DNA of 64,000 nucleotides, taken from the NCBI RefSeq assembly GCF_001484685.1, contig NZ_CP012200.1, positions 242,321-306,320 of the forward strand, written 5' to 3'. Positions within the stretch are counted from its first letter, which is position 1, and each line of letters opens with the position of its first letter. This document shows positions 16,522 to 24,426 of this stretch, piece by piece. Source of the DNA: Thermococcus sp. 2319x1 (lineage in GTDB: Archaea; Methanobacteriota_B; Thermococci; Thermococcales; Thermococcaceae). The translations under genes and the position numbers were made by a program. The notes beneath the pieces are model-generated. The model worked only from the letters and a program-made list of their open reading frames with translations, did no database searches and was not told where the DNA came from.

Positions 16522-18153
16522 ATGAAAATGAAGTGGAGAAACTTCATAGTTTTCCTACCTCTTGTTTTCCTCTTCATGTTCTTTTATTTCCCTCTGATGA
16601 GCATATTGAAAGAGGGTCTGTGGGACAACGGGATTACGCTGAAGTATCTTCTCCGGGTAATCTCAAACAGCTATCACAGAAGGGTCATATTTTTCACTTT
16701 TTGGCAGGCACTTGTCTCTACACTCTTAACACTGTTGTTGGGTTTGCCTGGAGCGTATATCTTTGCAAAATATGACTTTCCGGGCAAGGGAATTTTAAAA
16801 GCCCTTCTAACGGTTCCCTTTGTAATGCCCAGCATCATGGTTGCCTTGGGCTTTATACTCTTATTTGGACGATCCGGAGTAATTGCACAGCTGATTGGAA
16901 GAGATCCGGGCATTCTCTATTCTTGGAAGGCAATAATTCTGGCTCACGCCTTTTACAACTTTCCCGTGGTTGTGAGAATGGTATCTTCATTATGGCAGCG
17001 CATAAACCCCCACTACGAAGAAGCCGCCATAAGCTTGGGGGCAAGGGGATTCACCCTCTTTAGGAAAATAACCCTTCCAATGCTCATGCCGGCTATATTT
17101 GCCTCCTCAATGCTGACATTTGTCTTCTGCTTTTTGAGCTTTTCAATCCCGTTAATCCTTGGCGGATACCAGTATGCTACAATAGAAGTTGACATCTTCA
17201 CATCAATAATGACCCTCTTGGACTTCAAAACAGGAGCGGCTCTGGCTATAATTCAAATCATTTTGAGCTTTATTTTTATGTACCTCTACTTAAAAAGCCT
17301 TGACCTTTATGCAAAGGCCGAGGAACAGAGGATATTTAGAAAGCCAGTCCCTCTAACCTTGAAAGAACTTTTGAGTGTTAATGGAGCTTTTATAGTCCTT
17401 TATTCTGCTTTGATATTCATCTTTATCCTGTCTCCTTTGATAGCTGTTGTTTACCACTCCTTCACCTATGGAGGCAGGTTTACCCTCGAATGGTACAGGA
17501 GGGTTTTCTCCCCGGAGTATAACCCCATATTCGGTGCAAACAGCATAACAGCAATCGGGAATTCCCTTCTCTTTGGATTTTCTACAGTTCTTATTTCCAC
17601 TCTTTTGGCCTTGAGCATAGCTTACATAATGTACAGATGGGAATTTAAAGGCAAAACCCTTTTTGATGCACTTGTGATGTTGCCCTTGGCATCTTCCGCA
17701 ATAACCCTTGGCTTGGGATACATAAGGGCTTTTCATAAGCCTCCTTTGAATCTCTTGGGCACCTGGTATCTGATAGTCTTCGCGCACACGATTATTGCCT
17801 ACCCCTTTGTTCTAAGGGCAATCTCCACGGTGCTGAAGAAGATAAAGCCCAGCCTAAAGGAAGCCGCCATGAGCTTGGGAGCCAACGAACTCAAAGCATT
17901 CTTGAAAGTTGAGCTTCCTCTCGCTTTTGGAGGAGTTATCGTGGGAGCGATATTTGCCTTTGCGATGAGCATAGCCGAGCTTGGAGCCACCTACATGATA
18001 TACAAGCCAGAATATACCACAATAACCATCGCAATATATCGCTTTTTAGGCTCACGGCAACTCGGTCCAGCATCAGCAATGTCCGTTATTTTAATGGTGG
18101 TCAGTACAATAGCCTTTATTCTAATTGAGAGAACGGGGGAGGAGATATGGTGA
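16522..18153 (+). CDS. thiP: thiamine-type ABC transporter permease
   Basis: 543 residues, about 12 membrane helices, a fused duplication of two binding-protein-dependent permease domains. Each half has an EAA loop for docking the ATPase: EEAAISLGARGFTLFRKITL and KEAAMSLGANELKAFLKVEL. This two-domain layout is that of ThiP/SfuB/FbpB permeases. The neighbouring ThiB-like binding protein points to thiamine. A TATA-like CTTATAAAA near 16493-16501 is about 25 bases before ATG 16522, suggesting a leaderless transcript. ATG 16528 is an alternative start. It overlaps thiQ by 7 bases. Confidence 0.82.
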   Translation: MKMKWRNFIVFLPLVFLFMFFYFPLMSILKEGLWDNGITLKYLLRVISNSYHRRVIFFTFWQALVSTLLTLLLGLPGAYIFAKYDFPGKGILKALLTVPFVMPSIMVALGFILLFGRSGVIAQLIGRDPGILYSWKAIILAHAFYNFPVVVRMVSSLWQRINPHYEEAAISLGARGFTLFRKITLPMLMPAIFASSMLTFVFCFLSFSIPLILGGYQYATIEVDIFTSIMTLLDFKTGAALAIIQIILSFIFMYLYLKSLDLYAKAEEQRIFRKPVPLTLKELLSVNGAFIVLYSALIFIFILSPLIAVVYHSFTYGGRFTLEWYRRVFSPEYNPIFGANSITAIGNSLLFGFSTVLISTLLALSIAYIMYRWEFKGKTLFDALVMLPLASSAITLGLGYIRAFHKPPLNLLGTWYLIVFAHTIIAYPFVLRAISTVLKKIKPSLKEAAMSLGANELKAFLKVELPLAFGGVIVGAIFAFAMSIAELGATYMIYKPEYTTITIAIYRFLGSRQLGPASAMSVILMVVSTIAFILIERTGEEIW

Positions 18154-19160
18154 GGTTAAGACTTGAGGACATAGAGTTTAAGCAGGCGAATTTCAGGCTC
18201 GATATTCCTTCCCTAGAGGCAAAACCGGGAGAGTTTTTAACCTTGCTCGGCCCGAGTGGCTGTGGAAAGACAACAACACTTAGGATAATAGCCGGCTTTG
18301 AGAAGCCGGACAGGGGGAAGATATACTTTGATGATACCGTTATGAACGATGTTCCTCCATATGAAAGGAACATAGGCATTGTCTTTCAGGATTATGCTCT
18401 CTTTCCGCATATGACGGTTTATGACAACATTTCCTTCGGTTTAAAGCTCAGAAAGCTCCCCAAGGAAGAGATTAAAAGACGGGTCTCATGGGCTCTTGAG
18501 CTTGTGGGTTTGAAGGGATTCGAAGACCGTTATCCTGAGCAGCTGAGCGGTGGTCAACAGCAGAGGGTTGCACTGGCAAGGGCTTTGGTGATAGAACCCC
18601 GGCTTTTGCTTTTAGATGAACCCCTTTCCAATCTCGATGCAAAAATAAGGGAAAGGCTTAGGGGAGAAATAAAAAGAATTCAAAAAGAGCTTGGAATAAC
18701 CACAATTTATGTTACCCACGATCAGGAGGAAGCTATGGCAATAAGCGATAGGATAGCAGTTATGAGCGTTGGAAAGATAGAGCAGGTTGGGAATCCGCTG
18801 GATCTCTATTACAACCCAAAAAATGAGTTTGTAGCCCAGTTTTTGGGTCTTTCCAACATTCTGGAAGTTATTGCAGAAGGGGGCAAGGCATGTGTGGGGA
18901 GCCTCTGCTTTGAAGTTAAGACAGAAGGGAGAGTAAAGATATTCTTTAGGCCGGAGAGCGTTTATATCGAAGAGGGAGACATGGGAGAAATAGTGGACTA
19001 CGAACTGCTCCCGGGTAGAATACGGCTCAAGGTTGATGTGGAGGGCAAGGTTATAATCGCAGAAAGGTTCTTGGATGAGGTTCCATTTTTAATTGAAAAG
19101 ATGCCAAAAAAAGTTGGAATAAAGGTGAAGAGTTTTTCGATACTTAGTTCATCCCCTTGA
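18147..19160 (+). CDS. thiQ: thiamine-type ABC transporter ATP-binding protein
   Basis: 337 residues. Walker A GPSGCGKTT, Q-loop FQDYALFPHM, signature LSGGQQQRVALARAL, Walker [15 protein letters not shown] and switch THDQEEAMA are all intact. A C-terminal TOBE-like domain (about 240-337) suggests regulation, as in MalK/PotA-type subunits. It is translated from within the 3' end of thiP. Its last 12 bases overlap the 3' end of the convergent binding-protein gene. It could in principle serve other importers lacking an ATPase. Confidence 0.85.
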   Translation: MVRLRLEDIEFKQANFRLDIPSLEAKPGEFLTLLGPSGCGKTTTLRIIAGFEKPDRGKIYFDDTVMNDVPPYERNIGIVFQDYALFPHMTVYDNISFGLKLRKLPKEEIKRRVSWALELVGLKGFEDRYPEQLSGGQQQRVALARALVIEPRLLLLDEPLSNLDAKIRERLRGEIKRIQKELGITTIYVTHDQEEAMAISDRIAVMSVGKIEQVGNPLDLYYNPKNEFVAQFLGLSNILEVIAEGGKACVGSLCFEVKTEGRVKIFFRPESVYIEEGDMGEIVDYELLPGRIRLKVDVEGKVIIAERFLDEVPFLIEKMPKKVGIKVKSFSILSSSP

Positions 19161-20222
19161 AGCTATTATCTCTTCTGGGCTCTTTCCTTCCACCATTAGA
19201 GCCGTCCATTCCTTAATCCAGCGTTCGAAGTTCTCCTTTACGTATTCTGGGTCAAGGGTTACGGGTTTTATCTCTTCTGGTTGAAGGGCATATTTAAACA
19301 CTTCTGGCAGTTCAACGTTCGGGTTTACGGGATACATCCACTGGTTGGTGGGAATAGCACTTTGGAAGTCTTCTGTGAGCATGAACTCTATGAACTTCTT
19401 TGCCAGTTCTTTGTTCTTTGCACCTTTTACTATTCCCGCTCCCTCTATCTGCATGTAGTTGCCCTCTTCGAAGGCTATAGCCTTAACGTAGGTTATGTTG
19501 TCGTAATACACCGTTGCAGCTGGTGATGTAGCGTAGCTAAGAACAAGGGGGAATTCACCGTTCATAAAAGCTGTCCATGCCTCTGTCCATCCTTTAACTA
19601 TGTGGACGTCATTTTCCTTAAGCTTCTTCCAGTAGTAAAGATAGCCATCGTCTCCATATACCGCTATCGTCCACAATAGAAATGCTGCCCCGGGGGAAGA
19701 TGTCCTGGGATCTTCAATAACGAGCTTTCCTTTCCACTCCGGTTTTGTAAGGTCTTCAAGACTCTTTGGTGGATTTTGGATCATATCTTCCCTGTAGTTT
19801 ATTGCAATATACCCATAATCATAGGGGGTCAGGTGGAACGTTGGGTCAAAGATGAGGTTTTCTGGGACAAGGTTTATGTTCTCTGGTTTGTAGGGTTCTA
19901 CTACTCCAGCTTCGATTGCCTTTGCTAAAAGACTGTTGTCTACTCCTATGACCAAATCGGCTCTTGGGTTATCTTTTTCCAAGATTAACCTGTTTAGAAC
20001 CTCTCCAGCATCTCCAATGAGCTGGAGTTCAACTTTAACTCCGTATTTCTCTTCAAACTTTGGAATTACTTCACTCGCAATATATTCAAAGCTATCGTAG
20101 GAGTAAATAACGAGCTTTTGTTCTTCTTCCACGGTGCTCTCTGTTGATGTTTGGCTCTGCGTAATGCATCCAAGGGTTGTTGCTATCAAGAGAAGTCCCA
20201 AAATGACCGCAAACCTTTTCAT
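19149..20222 (-). CDS. thiB: thiamine-binding lipoprotein (ThiB/TbpA family)
   Basis: 357 residues. A signal peptide with lipobox TLGC anchors it outside the membrane. The ThiB family is recognised by LVIYSYDSFEY, RADLVIGVDNSLL, TPYDYGYIAINY, EDPRTSSPGAAFLLW and KGWTEAWTAFMNGEFPLVLS. It should deliver thiamine to ThiPQ, encoded on the opposite strand and converging with it over 12 bp. ATG 20222 is chosen because GGTGAT (20226-20231) precedes it; two upstream in-frame starts fall in that site. A palindromic promoter lies upstream, immediately beside a transposon end. Confidence 0.87.
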   Translation of the reverse strand: MKRFAVILGLLLIATTLGCITQSQTSTESTVEEEQKLVIYSYDSFEYIASEVIPKFEEKYGVKVELQLIGDAGEVLNRLILEKDNPRADLVIGVDNSLLAKAIEAGVVEPYKPENINLVPENLIFDPTFHLTPYDYGYIAINYREDMIQNPPKSLEDLTKPEWKGKLVIEDPRTSSPGAAFLLWTIAVYGDDGYLYYWKKLKENDVHIVKGWTEAWTAFMNGEFPLVLSYATSPAATVYYDNITYVKAIAFEEGNYMQIEGAGIVKGAKNKELAKKFIEFMLTEDFQSAIPTNQWMYPVNPNVELPEVFKYALQPEEIKPVTLDPEYVKENFERWIKEWTALMVEGKSPEEIIASRG

Positions 20223-20269
20223 GCTCATCACCTAAAACCCGTTTCTATTCTTTCAAAACTGTGTTCTAA

Positions 20270-20289
20270 GGAGGGTTTAAAAACCTTCC
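20270..20289 (-). promoter_or_regulatory. palindromic promoter/operator of thiB
   Basis: GGAGGGTTTAAAAACCTTCC: two 9-base arms matching at eight positions. Read on the minus strand it contains the BRE/TATA-like GGTTTTTAAACC, about 25-30 bases before an expected start near 20252. Such placement suits a repressor site. The 8-bp target duplication of the mobile island begins at the last base of this palindrome. Confidence 0.5.
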
Positions 20290-20296
20290 CTCATCG
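20289..20296. repeat. left target-site duplication (8 bp)
   Basis: CCTCATCG immediately outside the left terminal inverted repeat. The identical octamer lies at 25363-25370 outside the right end. Eight bases is the duplication length usual for IS6-family insertion. Confidence 0.85.
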
Positions 20297-20319
20297 GGTT
20301 CTGTTAACTTATTGTTGGT
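20297..20319 (+). repeat. left terminal inverted repeat (23 bp)
   Basis: Begins GGTTCTGTTAACTTATTG and is identical over 23 bases to the reverse complement of 25340-25362. Beyond this the two ends diverge at once, so it is an end sequence and not a longer duplicated segment. Confidence 0.92.
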
Positions 20320-20391
20320 ATGGTAGGGTGGGGTAGTAGGGAGCAGTAAGCTTTAAAAACTTTAAACATATACTCTATTATGGTGTTTAAG

Positions 20392-20787
20392 ATGCTAAAA
20401 CTGGAGTTTTATGTTCCTCGTGCTTTGGAGGAAACTCCAGATGTTAAAGAGATAGAGGAATTATTGAATGAAGTGAAATCTTCACTTAACATAAATGTAC
20501 AGAAATTTGTTATTGATGAAAGTGGAGAAGAAGACCTAAAGTCTAAAATTCTTTGGGGATTATCTGTTGCCAAAAGAATAAGGATAAAACAAACAAGGAA
20601 ATCAAAATCTCTATACCCACAATTAGTTGTTTTTGGAAATAATAAACCGATAACATTTTATCCACAGGCAAGAGCTGGAGAAGAAATAACAATTAAGGAG
20701 TTTTTGGAAGGTTTGTTGAAAGGAGAGATTAGATGTTTGCATGAAAAGTTTGAAATTGAGGATGAGTTAAGAGGTGAAAGAAAATGA
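20392..20787 (+). CDS. hypothetical protein, first gene of the R-M-like operon
   Basis: 131 residues (MLKLEFYVPRALEE...), mixed alpha/beta, no membrane segment or signal. I do not recognise the family. The pattern of an N-terminal helical stretch followed by YPQLVVFGNNKPITFYPQA faintly recalls a thioredoxin-like fold without the CxxC, which is a guess. ATG 20392 or ATG 20380 could be the start. AT-rich promoter-like sequence lies at 20351-20374. Its stop overlaps the start of the nuclease gene (ATGA), so it is co-translated with the system and may be an accessory or control subunit. Confidence 0.6.
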   Translation: MLKLEFYVPRALEETPDVKEIEELLNEVKSSLNINVQKFVIDESGEEDLKSKILWGLSVAKRIRIKQTRKSKSLYPQLVVFGNNKPITFYPQARAGEEITIKEFLEGLLKGEIRCLHEKFEIEDELRGERK

Positions 20788-21920
20788 CTTCGCAAGACAT
20801 TTTAGATGTATTTGAAATTGAAAAAATCGAAAAGGATATTTTACTTAAATTCGGTTGGTTATTTAAAAACTCACTAGATGAATTTAGCACTTCTGTTGAT
20901 CGAAGCTTGGGCTATTTGGATAAGATCATTCTTCCGACAATAATGGCAAGTAAACAGGATAAATCGTATAACCCGTTCTCAGAAATAATTGAGAAATATG
21001 CCATTCATATCTTAACTCACAAATTAGAAAAAGAAGGTTATAAACTCTTACCTTTGGGGTATTCTGCAGACTTAACTCTTGAAAACAAAGACCACATTCT
21101 GAGTATCGACATAAAGACAGCCAATCTTGACAACCCATCCGATTTTAGGAAAACTATAAACGTGGGTATCAATCAAATGACACATATAGCTAAGTTACGC
21201 ATCAATAGAGAATTTTTACCCGGCCCGTTTTTCGTGTATCCTACAATTCCACCCTATTATAAGTTCCCAGATGGAAGAATAAAATTAATCCTTACCTATG
21301 GACTCCTATTTATCTATCCGTCTTATAGCGATTTGGTGAGAGAAATAAGACAAGACTACACAGAACTGTTCGAGTTTTTCGGAGATAAAGTAAGGAAAGC
21401 TCTGATACCCATACTGGTAAAACTATTAAGGGTAAATGAAAAGAAAGCAGAGCAAATTCTAAAGAGTAAACCCAAAAAATCAAGATATACACGCGAAGAG
21501 TTGATCGCAGAAAGTGTTATTCGTGGTATCTTCATTCATGAACAAGAGAGAGATGAATTACTAAAAAGCCTAGACATCAATTCAGAAGATAAGAAGATTA
21601 TAGAAACCTTTTCTGAAAAACTAAAAGAATTCACAAATAAATTGCGTGAAAGAGATGTTAAACCAATAGCTATAATCGCTATAGCAATACCTAATGGATT
21701 GCTAAAAGAAAAATACCTCGATAAATTTGTAAGCGGTAAAAATTACTCCAAATCCGCAAGATATCATTATGAGGATGGCATTTTTGAGATTATCAAAGAA
21801 AAAACAGGTGATAAGTTCCCTAGGGTTCTCTTCCTTGACGTTAACGAGGAATACCTTAGTGAGCTAAAGAGGTATTTTGACGAAATTGTAATTCTTGACT
21901 ATCAACTAAAGAGGGTGTGA
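20784..21920 (+). CDS. putative restriction endonuclease (PD-(D/E)xK-like)
   Basis: 378 residues. A candidate nuclease core is YSADLTLENKDHILSIDIKT, with Asp96 and D109-x-K111 in the spacing of PD-(D/E)xK enzymes, and Glu67/Glu70 upstream as possible further ligands. The C-terminal half is helical and basic (KSKPKKSRYTREEL). Position immediately before a DNA methyltransferase, three bases apart, supports a type II restriction role. I cannot name the family or recognition site. The start overlaps the preceding gene; GAGGTGA at 20771-20777 is the ribosome site. Confidence 0.65.
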   Translation: MTSQDILDVFEIEKIEKDILLKFGWLFKNSLDEFSTSVDRSLGYLDKIILPTIMASKQDKSYNPFSEIIEKYAIHILTHKLEKEGYKLLPLGYSADLTLENKDHILSIDIKTANLDNPSDFRKTINVGINQMTHIAKLRINREFLPGPFFVYPTIPPYYKFPDGRIKLILTYGLLFIYPSYSDLVREIRQDYTELFEFFGDKVRKALIPILVKLLRVNEKKAEQILKSKPKKSRYTREELIAESVIRGIFIHEQERDELLKSLDINSEDKKIIETFSEKLKEFTNKLRERDVKPIAIIAIAIPNGLLKEKYLDKFVSGKNYSKSARYHYEDGIFEIIKEKTGDKFPRVLFLDVNEEYLSELKRYFDEIVILDYQLKRV

Positions 21921-21923
21921 AAA

Positions 21924-23957
21924 ATGAGAGATATTATTCTACATGGAGATGTATATGCTTGCTTAGATCAACTTGAGGACAACTCAATAGCGGTAGCTAT
22001 TACCTCGCCACCTTATTGGAAACAAAGAGACTATGGATTTGATGGACAAATTGGACAGGAAAATACTCCAGAGGAATACATCGGAAGATTGGTTGTTGTG
22101 TTTAGCAAGTTAAGACAAAAAATGCGTGAGGATGGAGTATTTTTCTTAAATGTTGGAGATAAGTATCTACATAGAAGATATGGAAAATCCCATCTTTTGC
22201 AAATTCCGTACAGGTTAGCGTATCATATGATAAAAGATGGTTGGTATCTGGAAGATGTTATAATTTGGTATAAGCCAAACCACATGCCATCTTCTGTAAA
22301 AGACAGATTTACTAATACTTACGAACCTGTGTTTGTGTTTGCCAAAAGTAAAAATAACATATACAAAAAAGACTCGAATAACGTGGTTAAAATCCCATTA
22401 CAGCAAACACCCTGGAGACATACCGCAGTGTTCCCAGAAAAATTGGTTGAAGAAATGTTAAATAGAATCAATCTAAATGATGGAGACTTAATACTTGACC
22501 CTTTTGCTGGAACGGGAACTGTTGCTGTTGTTGTAAAAAAGATTAGGAGCGGTTTAGTTCCTAAAAGAATTTTCTCTATCATGATAGAGAAGGGAGACCA
22601 CTTCATTGACATAATTAAGAAAAGAGTAGGTATAACGGACATAAAAAAAGTTGGTGATGTACCTTATGAATGGAAACCCGTACAAGAGAAAAAATTGCCT
22701 AAGGATATAGAACCCAAAGAAATACTTACAGATAAACATGGAGAAGTTTTTATCGCTGATACGAGTGATGAGTTTCTTTCTGCTTTGAAAGGAATTACAA
22801 CAGAAAAATTCAAAGATTTTCATAGAGAGGATGCCCTCTACTTCTTTGGAGTCAAAAACTGGACTATACTCGACTTGTACTATATTCACTCAATTTACTA
22901 TGAGGGATATGTTTTAAGAAACATGTTAGTGGTTTCAAATGGAAAAAAATGGTATCCTATTTTTATGTTTGCAAAAGATAGTACAAGAACAGAATATAAG
23001 TTCTACCTTGATCGTGTTAGGATAAGATCAAAAACTAAAGAGAATAGAAATTGGTGGAATGAAGATTTCATAGGTGCAAAGGTAAGAGATATTTCTGGTA
23101 AAAAGACGAAAGAAGGAAGAATAGTTAAAATTATTGAAAGATACAAGGATGGTTTCCCAAAAATAGTTGTCGTTAAATGGGATGGATATGCGTCTATAGA
23201 ATTTGTTCTTCATCCTGAGGAAGATGAATTTATAATGGAAGGTTTAATATTCAAATGCCCTATATGTGGGCACAAATTAGAAGAACCTTATGATCCTGCT
23301 GGTAAAAACATATGTCCATCTTGTGGAAATGCATTATGGACAAATATCAAAACTGTACCTACGATAGAAGAACCGAAAGAAATTACTGAAGTAATTGTAA
23401 AGTTAGAAAATATAAATTACAACGTAGGTGAAGTAATTAAAATAGAGGAATTTGAAGAAATAAGAAAGAAAACAAAAAGCAAGTTTATAGAGTTGGAGAG
23501 AATAAATTGGGGAGCATCTCCTGGGGCAAGAAAACTCATGCTTGGTGAGTACTTCACAAAAATGAGGCTCTATAGAGTAGATCAACCAACAATAGCACAG
23601 TATCTTACAATTTTAAGGAAACATAAGGGTCTAAGTATTCAAGATATAATTAACAAACTTCCAAAGTCATACAAACATACTGTTGGGCATTGGTTTAGAA
23701 AAGACTTTGGTGGGTCAGTACCAATTCCAGAAGATATACCCTTGCTTAAGGAAATTTTTGGAGTAGAGAATAATTTACTAAATGTGTTGGAGAGAACAGC
23801 ACTAAAATTCCAAACAGTAAAAACATCAATAAAAGGCAAAAATCCAGGAGATTTTATCGAAGAACTAACTGATATAGATCTTATTCACTATCTAAAAAAA
23901 TTGTACATTCCTCCACAAAAATATACCAAACTTATAATGTTAAAAGAAAGAGGTTAG
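21924..23957 (+). CDS. DNA methyltransferase (N4-cytosine/N6-adenine, beta class) with long C-terminal extension
   Basis: 677 residues. Motif IV TSPPYW (27-32) precedes the AdoMet motif DPFAGTGT (192-199), the beta-class order. SPPY favours N4-cytosine methylation, though adenine cannot be excluded. Beyond the catalytic domain (about 1-240) there are over 400 extra residues: a possible recognition region, a zinc ribbon CPICGH...CPSCG (Cys 445, 448, 464, 467) and a helix-rich tail with IAQYLTILRKHKGLSIQDII that looks like a helix-turn-helix. It should protect host sites cut by the adjacent nuclease. The extension could determine recognition or autoregulate the operon; this is inference. Confidence 0.85.
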   Translation: MRDIILHGDVYACLDQLEDNSIAVAITSPPYWKQRDYGFDGQIGQENTPEEYIGRLVVVFSKLRQKMREDGVFFLNVGDKYLHRRYGKSHLLQIPYRLAYHMIKDGWYLEDVIIWYKPNHMPSSVKDRFTNTYEPVFVFAKSKNNIYKKDSNNVVKIPLQQTPWRHTAVFPEKLVEEMLNRINLNDGDLILDPFAGTGTVAVVVKKIRSGLVPKRIFSIMIEKGDHFIDIIKKRVGITDIKKVGDVPYEWKPVQEKKLPKDIEPKEILTDKHGEVFIADTSDEFLSALKGITTEKFKDFHREDALYFFGVKNWTILDLYYIHSIYYEGYVLRNMLVVSNGKKWYPIFMFAKDSTRTEYKFYLDRVRIRSKTKENRNWWNEDFIGAKVRDISGKKTKEGRIVKIIERYKDGFPKIVVVKWDGYASIEFVLHPEEDEFIMEGLIFKCPICGHKLEEPYDPAGKNICPSCGNALWTNIKTVPTIEEPKEITEVIVKLENINYNVGEVIKIEEFEEIRKKTKSKFIELERINWGASPGARKLMLGEYFTKMRLYRVDQPTIAQYLTILRKHKGLSIQDIINKLPKSYKHTVGHWFRKDFGGSVPIPEDIPLLKEIFGVENNLLNVLERTALKFQTVKTSIKGKNPGDFIEELTDIDLIHYLKKLYIPPQKYTKLIMLKERG

Positions 23958-24124
23958 ATTCCATTTAATTTTTCACTTTCCTTTATCCTTTCCTTAATCT
24001 TCTCCTCCCATTCTTCATACTTTAAAACTCCTTTCTCTTCAAGTAATTCAACTAATGCAGATAGCATATCATCTAATAACTCAATTTCTTCTTTTAGCTC
24101 TTTAACCTCTTCTTCTTTTGCCAT
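23954..24124 (-). CDS. small acidic coiled-coil protein
   Basis: 56 residues from ATG 24124 (58 if ATG 24130 is used), beginning MAKEEEVKELKEEIELLDD. Glu/Lys-rich with leucine spacing typical of a helix or coiled coil. GGGTGA, which contains the stop of the upstream RHH gene, serves as ribosome site. Its last bases overlap the 3' end of the methyltransferase gene on the opposite strand. Function unknown. Its pairing with a ribbon-helix-helix gene suggests a partner or antitoxin-like role. Confidence 0.6.
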   Translation of the reverse strand: MAKEEEVKELKEEIELLDDMLSALVELLEEKGVLKYEEWEEKIKERIKESEKLNGI

Positions 24125-24130
24125 TTTCAT

Positions 24131-24283
24131 TCACCCTTTCTTTTTCAAATAACCCTTTTCAGATAAATAAGCTAAAACGATATTCCTTACTATTTCTGAA
24201 TCTCTTTCTCCAATTTTTCCTTTAAGCTCTTTCTCTATTATTTCCCAAGCTCCATCTGGTATGCTGACCAATACTCTTTTCAT
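24131..24283 (-). CDS. ribbon-helix-helix (CopG/Arc-like) DNA-binding protein
   Basis: 50 residues starting MKRVLVSIPDGAWEIIEKEL. A short beta strand (RVLVSIP) is followed by two helices (WEIIEKEL, RDSEIVRNIVLAYLSEKG), the ribbon-helix-helix pattern of small archaeal repressors. GGTGAT precedes ATG 24283. It is divergent from the transposase gene and co-directional with the acidic small gene. It probably regulates the divergent promoter region, where an 11-bp direct repeat occurs. Confidence 0.75.
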   Translation of the reverse strand: MKRVLVSIPDGAWEIIEKELKGKIGERDSEIVRNIVLAYLSEKGYLKKKG

Positions 24284-24294
24284 TTCCCATCACC

Positions 24295-24413
24295 TATAAG
24301 ATATATTAGTATGTCATCTTTATAAAGTTTACGATACTTGTGTAATTCTCCAAAGCAATAAAACCGAAAACTTTAAATAACTTTTATATCATAAATATAT
24401 CATATAAGATATA
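24295..24413. promoter_or_regulatory. divergent promoter region with an 11-bp direct repeat
   Basis: TATAAGATATA occurs at 24295-24305 and 24403-24413, each just upstream of the start of one of two divergent genes (RHH protein and transposase). TTTATAAAG at 24320-24328 is a plausible TATA box for the leftward gene and the AT stretch at 24370-24400 for the rightward one. The repeats are candidate sites for the RHH protein. Confidence 0.45.
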
Positions 24414-24426
24414 CAGGTGATATAAA

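Noticed and set aside
24290-24425. A second, inner left terminal repeat that would define a short ordinary insertion sequence around the transposase
   Set aside because: No sequence similar to GGTTCTGTTAAC occurs upstream of the transposase start. The only matching end is at 20297.
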